Assembly (NCBI GenBank): GCA_900635465.1
Contig: LR134135.1
Span: forward strand, 310,001-374,000
Source of the DNA: Lelliottia amnigena
Lineage (GTDB): Bacteria; Pseudomonadota; Gammaproteobacteria; Enterobacterales; Enterobacteriaceae
Reading direction: 5' to 3'
DNA: 64,000 nucleotides
Shown in pieces: positions 59,022-64,000 of the stretch; the stretch's first letter is position 1; each line of letters starts with the position of its first letter. The notes under the pieces are model-generated. The model did not search any database and was not told the origin of the DNA. It saw only the letters and a list, made by a program, of their open reading frames with translations. Both the position numbers and the translations under genes were made by a program.

Positions 59022-61001
59022 TTAGAAGGTTTCCCAGTCGCTGTTATTGACAGCGCTACTGGTCAAACTGTGCGCCTCGGATTGTCGTACTGCGGACGAA
59101 TGCCCCAGTCTCTGCGGTTTCACGGCGGTGGCGAGTTTTACCGTGTTGGCTCCGGCATGATTCGGTAAAGTAAAAACGGCTACCGCTTGTTCCAGTTGCG
59201 CCGCCTGATCTTCCAGCGAGCTGGCGGCGGCTGACGACTCTTCAACGAGCGCGGCGTTTTGTTGGGTAGAGGTGTCCATTTCAGCCATCGCCTGTGCAAT
59301 CTGCGCAATGCCACGACTTTGCTCATCGGAGGCGGCAGCAATTTCGCTCATGATATCGCGCACCTGAATGACCGATTTCACCGTCTCACCCATAATAGAA
59401 CCGGCGTGCTCTACCTTCACAAAACCACTATCTACTTTTGATACCGATTCATTAATCAATGCTTCAATTTCTTTGGCGGACTGCGAACTGCGTTGCGCCA
59501 GGCTTCTCACCTCTCCAGCAACCACGGCAAAACCACGCCCCTGCTCACCCGCACGCGCCGCTTCAACTGCCGCGTTGAGCGCCAGGATGTTGGTCTGGAA
59601 GGCGATACCGTTTATCACCGAGATAATTTCTGAAATACGCTGCGAGCTGTCACGGATATCTTTCATTGTGGCGATTAATTCATCGACCACTGCGCCGCCA
59701 TCGTTGGCCTTCTGCGACGCCTGCTCGGAGAGCTGACGGGCCTGATGCGCATTCGATGCGTTCTGCTGCACGGTAGACGTCAGCTGCTCCATACTGGCAG
59801 CCGTTTGCACTACCGCCGCAGACTGCTGTTCAGTGCGGGCAGACAAATCCATATTACCGGCAGCGATTTCCGTTGATGCCCGGCTCACGCTTCCTACGCC
59901 GTCGCGCACGTTATAAATAATGTCTTTCAGATTCTCATTCATCGTAGACACGGCCTGAATCAGCTGGCCGGTTTCATCTTTGCGATTATTGATCAACGTA
60001 CCGGTGAGATCGCCTTTCGCGATCTGCTGCGCAAGAGTCAGCGTCTGATTCAACGGGGCGGTAATTGAGCGGGTAATGAGCCAGGCCAGTATTATCCCGA
60101 GGATGACCACTGTCAGGGCGGTGGCTCCCATCATCCATTCGGCATTGCCAACAAACTGTTTTGACAGTTCTTGCTGGTAGGTGAACCAGCTATTGATGTC
60201 TGTGCCCAATTGCACGCCTAAGCGCGAAAACTCGGCCTGCGTGTCTATCTGTTTTTTCAGCGCCTGTTGGTAAGCGTCAAGGGCATCTAAATAGCGCTGT
60301 GATGCGGCAAGACCGCGAATGAGTATTTTCTGCTGGTCGGTCGATAATGACGGGCGCAGTTTTTCAGCCATCGCGACAGCGGCGGGAATTTGCTCTCTGA
60401 TTCCCTGTTTGCTCACCTCGAGCGGATTAAGGGTAAAGTTCTCAATGCGGGTGACGATGTCGTTCCATTCAAATGCCAGGTGCGCCATATCACGTGACGT
60501 TTCAATCGATAAGCCTGGCTGGTGGCTAAGCGCATCTAAGTCGACAGAGCTTTTGTACAGATCGGTGGTGTTAAGGGTCTGAGCCAGTTCAGCTCTCTTG
60601 TCAAAAGCATCCAGGAAAATGGCGCGAACCACGAGATCGGTTTTAAACAGCTCAGCCACCTTGTCAGCACTCGCTTTCCCTACAGGTCTCCACTGAAACT
60701 GCTCATGGAGCTGTGCGATCAGTTCACCCATTCGATTCATGGCCGCTGTGTTGACGTCACGATCCTTTTGATTGTTTGTAGACTGGAAAATCAACCGACT
60801 GGATCGGGCATTCCCGAGCGAATCCATTAACTTTACCATCACCGCTGTTTTTGCCGAATTGTCCTGAATTTGTTCAAAACCGCGAATACCGGTTAAAGCA
60901 ACAATCACTGTCAGAAGCAGCACGATGGCAAATCCGAGACTCAATTTTTTACCGATTCGCAAATTTGCAAAATAAGTAAATTTACTTTGATGCTGGGTCA
61001 T
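59022..61001 (-). CDS. Methyl-accepting chemotaxis protein
   Basis: 659-residue chemoreceptor. Membrane segments (about 22-43 and 290-310) enclose a helical ligand domain longer than that of Tar/Tsr. HAMP lies at about 310-365 and the methyl-accepting signalling domain at about 370-610, with the invariant hairpin tip [40 protein letters not shown]. The C-terminal NSDWETF ends in the WETF-type tail that binds CheR and CheB. The start MTQHQSKF at 61001 is chosen over a longer frame. A consensus sigma-28 promoter lies upstream. Ligand unknown. Confidence 0.92.
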   Translation of the reverse strand: MTQHQSKFTYFANLRIGKKLSLGFAIVLLLTVIVALTGIRGFEQIQDNSAKTAVMVKLMDSLGNARSSRLIFQSTNNQKDRDVNTAAMNRMGELIAQLHEQFQWRPVGKASADKVAELFKTDLVVRAIFLDAFDKRAELAQTLNTTDLYKSSVDLDALSHQPGLSIETSRDMAHLAFEWNDIVTRIENFTLNPLEVSKQGIREQIPAAVAMAEKLRPSLSTDQQKILIRGLAASQRYLDALDAYQQALKKQIDTQAEFSRLGVQLGTDINSWFTYQQELSKQFVGNAEWMMGATALTVVILGIILAWLITRSITAPLNQTLTLAQQIAKGDLTGTLINNRKDETGQLIQAVSTMNENLKDIIYNVRDGVGSVSRASTEIAAGNMDLSARTEQQSAAVVQTAASMEQLTSTVQQNASNAHQARQLSEQASQKANDGGAVVDELIATMKDIRDSSQRISEIISVINGIAFQTNILALNAAVEAARAGEQGRGFAVVAGEVRSLAQRSSQSAKEIEALINESVSKVDSGFVKVEHAGSIMGETVKSVIQVRDIMSEIAAASDEQSRGIAQIAQAMAEMDTSTQQNAALVEESSAAASSLEDQAAQLEQAVAVFTLPNHAGANTVKLATAVKPQRLGHSSAVRQSEAHSLTSSAVNNSDWETF

Positions 61002-61078
61002 TATTCCGGTCCACATAGATAAAGAAGAGAATAGGATGATTTTCAGAAGGTTATTTCTCTCAACATCCCGCATCTCAA

Positions 61079-61105
61079 CTATCGGCAACCGCGTTTTAGA
61101 ATTTA
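61079..61105 (-). promoter_or_regulatory. Sigma-28 (FliA) promoter of the chemoreceptor
   Basis: On the minus strand TAAA-N15-GCCGATAG matches the flagellar class-3 promoter consensus TAAA-N15-GCCGATAA with the exact spacing, 78 bp before the chosen start. It places the receptor in the flagellar regulon. Confidence 0.85.
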
Positions 61106-61698
61106 TTCTGTATTTTAACCCTGCAGAGATTAAAGGTCTGACTGGTAGTTATCTGATTGATTTGTTTGACTAAAATAAATTTACCATGCTAATGCTTAGC
61201 AGGATGGTATTGTCATTATTAATATAATATTCAATGGGTTAAATATCCTGCGCGGAAAGTTGACGCAATCATTTTTCAGTCTTGATAGGCCATTAAGCGT
61301 GATGAAACAGGGGCTTTTTTCTCGTTTGATTTAAATACTGGTTTTTTACGTTGATGATGAAAATATATATTAATATTTTTTCTGTAAAAACAATGATGTT
61401 TGAACCGGAATGAATCATTTTGGCGCAGAGTAAACATGAGCAGAAAAAATCGAGCAATGCTTAATGGCTGATATCAAATATAAAAATATCCAGGCGTGCC
61501 TGTGGCTATCCTGATTTACTGCATGGCGTCATGATGTTAACAAACGAAACAAAGGATTCTGGATGACTGCACAGTGGCTGAAAGCTCTGGCGGGTGTGTA
61601 GCGACAAAAGAGGATGCAGATGTGCGTGGATTTTGTTGGGATGGGAGATGGATGACGCGTCATTGAGCGGATTTGAGAGCGTGTGTGTGCTTTCAAAA
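61106..61698. other. Gene-free AT-rich region before tRNA-Phe
   Basis: About 590 bp with lower GC than the flanks and no supported gene. The only frames are short (for example 61529-61714 on the minus strand) and run through the tRNA terminator. It lies on the 3' side of the tRNA gene, where integrated elements usually insert, and may be their remnant. Confidence 0.45.
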
Positions 61699-61728
61699 GC
61701 AAAAAACCCGCCATAGGCGGGTTTTTCT
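61699..61728 (-). terminator. Terminator of tRNA-Phe
   Basis: aaaaaacccgcc-ata-ggcgggttttt, 7 bp beyond the tRNA 3' end. On the minus strand it reads a GC stem then TTTTTT. Confidence 0.92.
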
Positions 61729-61734
61729 AAAAAG

Positions 61735-61810
61735 TGGTGCCCGGACTCGGAATCGAACCAAGGACACGGGGATTTTCAATCCCCTGCTCTACCGACTGAG
61801 CTATCCGGGC
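61735..61810 (-). tRNA. pheU: tRNA-Phe(GAA)
   Basis: The minus strand gives a 76-base cloverleaf: acceptor GCCCGGA pairing with TCCGGGC and an encoded ACCA end, D-arm GCTCAGTCGGTAGAGC, anticodon loop with GAA (GATTGAAAATC), and T-arm GGTTCGATTCC. The encoded CCA and the neighbour yjdC match E. coli pheU. Confidence 0.98.
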
Positions 61811-61978
61811 AACGGAGCGCATTAAACCTTAATCCCGTTTGGTCGTCAACCCTAATTCGGGGAAAGCTGTTCAACTGCTTAACTTTACGGCAATCTGTCG
61901 ATCTACGCGTCGATTTTGCACAAATCTTCCAGACAAAAACGCTAGGGCGAGCAATGCTGATTGTGATGAGGGGGAAGT

Positions 61979-62824
61979 ATGGCAAACGACTGGCTTGAGC
62001 TGCGTCAGCATGCGGAAACAGGTATTGAGACGATCAAAGCGCACTTTGAAGGCCACGCCTTCGATCCGCACTGGCACGACAGCTATCTGGTGGGCATTAC
62101 TCTGTCTGGCACGCAGCAATTCCACTGCCGCCGCGAGCGGCATCGCAGTCATCCCGGCGATGCGTTTTTACTGGAACCGGGTGAAATTCACGACGGTGAC
62201 GCGCCGGTAGACGGTGGCTTTACCTATCTGACGTTTTACCTCGATGAGCAGTGGCTGACAAATACGCTGCACGGCTTGTATGAATCCACGCCGGGAAGTT
62301 ACTCGCTGCATTTCGCGCAAACCCTGACGCGTGAACCGCAGCTAGTGCGTACCATCAGCGACACGTTTTCCACGCTTCACAATGATGAGATGAAGATCGT
62401 GCAGCAGAGCACAATGGATAATCTGCTCGCACAAATCACGTCCCATTGTCACTGGCGCAAAAGATTGCCCTCTCAGCTTCAAAGCGCCGCGGTTGCTCAT
62501 CGTGCGCGCGATTATTTGTATGCGCACATGGGAGACAATATCGGCTTGTCCGATCTGGCGCGAGAAACAGGCACCGATCGCTTTACGCTGACGCGCTGCT
62601 TTAAACGCGAATTCCACCTGGCACCGCACGCCTGGCTTATCCAGCTGCGCCTGGCAAAAGCGCGTCAAATGTTGGGAATGGGCAAGCAACCTGTCGAGGT
62701 GGCCGCGGCGCTCGGTTTTGCCGATCAAAGTCATTTAGGACGCTGGTTCCAGCGTGCCTACCGCATAACACCTGCCCATTACCGTCGGTTGTGCACAAAC
62801 CTTCCAGACGTTTCCAGAAAATAG
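61979..62824 (+). CDS. AraC-family regulator of the adjacent LysE exporter
   Basis: 281-residue transcription factor. An N-terminal cupin ligand domain (about 1-130, with FDPHWHDSYLVGITLSG) is followed by two helix-turn-helix motifs at the C-terminus (about 175-275, LSDLARETGTDRFTLTRCFKRE and VAAALGFADQSHLGRWF). A gaggggaag ribosome site precedes the ATG. It lies 36 bp before lysE in the same direction, so control of that exporter is likely; the ligand is unknown. Confidence 0.87.
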   Translation: MANDWLELRQHAETGIETIKAHFEGHAFDPHWHDSYLVGITLSGTQQFHCRRERHRSHPGDAFLLEPGEIHDGDAPVDGGFTYLTFYLDEQWLTNTLHGLYESTPGSYSLHFAQTLTREPQLVRTISDTFSTLHNDEMKIVQQSTMDNLLAQITSHCHWRKRLPSQLQSAAVAHRARDYLYAHMGDNIGLSDLARETGTDRFTLTRCFKREFHLAPHAWLIQLRLAKARQMLGMGKQPVEVAAALGFADQSHLGRWFQRAYRITPAHYRRLCTNLPDVSRK

Positions 62825-62860
62825 CGGCACAGTCAGGACTCCAAACATAAGGAGTCACCT

Positions 62861-63451
62861 GTGGATCTGATGCCGTTTCTGCTGTTTGCGTTTGTCGCCT
62901 CGATAACGCCCGGACCGACCAATATTCTCATTTTGACCAACAGTCAGCACGTTGGCGTTATAAAAACCGTGCCTGCGATTCTGGGGGGATGTGTTGCGGC
63001 AAGCCTGATTGTGTTGATTTCTGGTGCGGGGGCAGGGGAGATTTTGCGTCAATATCCGCTAGTGCGTCAGGTGATGAGTTGGGCCGGCGTGCTGTGGCTG
63101 AGTTGGATGAGCTGGCAGCTTTTCAGCGCGCCAGCGGCAAATTTATCGACAGGAACACATCGACGGTTTACCGCCCGCGCGGCGGCATTATTGCAGGTGA
63201 TCAACCCAAAAACATGGATGATGGCGCTGGCGGTTGTGAGCTTGTTTGCACCCGCAGGCGCGAATGCGCTGCACGATGTGGCGTTAATGGCGCTGTGGTT
63301 TCTGATGATTTCGATGGCGTGTTTGATGTGCTGGGCATGGCTGGGAAAAGCGGTGAATCGGGTGTTTCGCACCACCGTGGCGATGGTGCGCTTTCAGCGC
63401 CTGATGGCGCTGTGTCTGTTCATCTCCGCGTGGGCGGGAATGCTGGCTTAG
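62861..63451 (+). CDS. LysE/RhtB-family exporter
   Basis: 196-residue inner-membrane amino-acid exporter of the LysE/RhtB superfamily with about six membrane helices. The N-terminal [14 protein letters not shown] and the NPKTWMMAL motif are family hallmarks. It begins at a GTG (62861), chosen because a strong aggag site lies 6 bp upstream. It is probably co-transcribed with the AraC regulator. It overlaps the convergent yjdC by 4 bp. The exported compound is unknown. Confidence 0.88.
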   Translation: MDLMPFLLFAFVASITPGPTNILILTNSQHVGVIKTVPAILGGCVAASLIVLISGAGAGEILRQYPLVRQVMSWAGVLWLSWMSWQLFSAPAANLSTGTHRRFTARAAALLQVINPKTWMMALAVVSLFAPAGANALHDVALMALWFLMISMACLMCWAWLGKAVNRVFRTTVAMVRFQRLMALCLFISAWAGMLA

Positions 63452-64000
63452 GTTAGCGCGCCGCCCATGCGACACTGGGCAAAGCGCAGAATATCTTCTG
63501 CCAGACGATGCGCCGTCTCAACGTCAGTCAGGCTACGATTGATCAGCATGCGGCTCAGGCAGCCCTCCAGCACCAGCTCCATCTGTTTGGCGACCATCGC
63601 CGGATCGTCGACCTCAAGCTTTGTGAGCAGCTCATGGGTAAAGTCGTGAGCGGCACGTTTTTGCTGATCGGCGAGCTGATGGATCGGGTGGTCCGGATCC
63701 GGGTAGAACGTGCAGGCGGCGATAAACAGGCAGCCTGGATAGCGGTTGTTACGCACGCAATCCGCCAGCGCGGTATAGCGCGCCAGTACTTTTTGCTCGG
63801 CCGTCAGCTCTTCGTTCAGCATGAGCTGTCTGCGCCAGATATCGACCTGTTGGCTAAGATAGCGGAGCGCATCGTAGAGCAGCGCTTCTTTATCCGGCCA
63901 GAAACGGCGCAGTTCATCCAGAGGATAATCGATGCGTTCGGCGACCATCTCAAGCGTGGTGCTGGCGATCCCTTGTATCTCAAGTAATTGCAGGGCTTGT
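63448..64000 (-). CDS. yjdC: YjdC, TetR-family regulator, 5' end outside window
   Basis: TetR-type regulator matching E. coli YjdC (191 residues). The reading frame is open to the window edge: upstream of the ATG at 63948 it continues [18 protein letters not shown], which belongs to the N-terminal helix-turn-helix, so the true start lies beyond 64000. About 184 residues are present. The C-terminal part ([43 protein letters not shown]) is a ligand domain. Target genes are unknown; in E. coli it lies between pheU and dsbD. Confidence 0.92.
   Translation of the reverse strand, partial: QALQLLEIQGIASTTLEMVAERIDYPLDELRRFWPDKEALLYDALRYLSQQVDIWRRQLMLNEELTAEQKVLARYTALADCVRNNRYPGCLFIAACTFYPDPDHPIHQLADQQKRAAHDFTHELLTKLEVDDPAMVAKQMELVLEGCLSRMLINRSLTDVETAHRLAEDILRFAQCRMGGALT

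Noticed and set aside
61529..61714. 61-codon frame on the minus strand
   Set aside because: It starts inside the tRNA-Phe terminator region, has no ribosome site and no recognisable sequence.
61735..61810. Integrated element with duplicated tRNA-Phe end
   Set aside because: I looked for a second copy of the tRNA 3' end and for an integrase in 54.8-61.7 kb and found neither.

Overview
The window is chromosomal DNA from a member of the Enterobacteriaceae. The backbone follows the E. coli 92-94 minute region gene by gene (yjbR-uvrA-ssb-yjcB-pdeC-soxSR-ghxP-yjcE-actP/yjcH/acs-gltP-yjcO-fdhF, then yjdP-phn operon-yjdN-yjdM-crfC-yjcZ-proP, then tRNA-Phe and yjdC), with several blocks absent from E. 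coli K-12. Protein similarity and the extra blocks suggest the Enterobacter/Lelliottia/Leclercia neighbourhood, but I cannot fix the genus from sequence alone.

Layout. 1-9.8 kb: yjbR and uvrA, the SOS-controlled uvrA/ssb divergent promoter, a c-di-GMP pair (a PAS-GGDEF cyclase beside the CSS-EAL phosphodiesterase PdeC), the soxRS redox switch, the sRNA SraL and a glutathione transferase-like gene. 10-25 kb: the purine permease GhxP, the antiporter YjcE, a cidR-cidA-cidB murein hydrolase exporter locus, acetate scavenging (acs-yjcH-actP), the glutamate/aspartate carrier GltP, Sel1-repeat YjcO and the selenoprotein formate dehydrogenase H. 25-35 kb: an accessory sugar locus. A ribose-type ABC transporter, a D-lyxose isomerase-like cupin, a class II aldolase and a PfkB kinase form one leftward operon. 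It is flanked by an OmpR-type response regulator and a hybrid histidine kinase. 35-47 kb: a complete C-P lyase operon phnCDEFGHIJKLMNOP. 47-55 kb: yjdN, yjdM, the dynamin-like crfC with yjcZ, a kdgT with a near-consensus KdgR operator, and the osmosensor proP. 55-62 kb: a variable stretch between proP and tRNA-Phe, with an orphan Hcp/Tlde1-like effector/immunity type VI secretion cargo operon, a NicO-type metal exporter, an HdeD-like membrane protein with a cysteine-peptidase-like C-terminus, and a chemoreceptor under a sigma-28 promoter. The end holds an AraC regulator, a LysE exporter and partial yjdC.

Two global features stand out. First, at least eight single-base gains or losses, mostly in short homopolymers, break seven genes (yjbR, uvrA, pdeC, the PfkB kinase, phnC, yjcZ, and kdgT twice). 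In uvrA, pdeC, phnC and yjcZ, undoing the indel restores the exact E. coli protein length, so assembly error is more likely than gene decay. Second, a family of G-rich imperfect palindromes (ccctctcc...ggagaggg, often followed by a gggtgagggcatca tail) recurs between genes. Three times it forms tandem arrays with different periods (about 55, 110 and 42 bp), one of them inside the phn operon.
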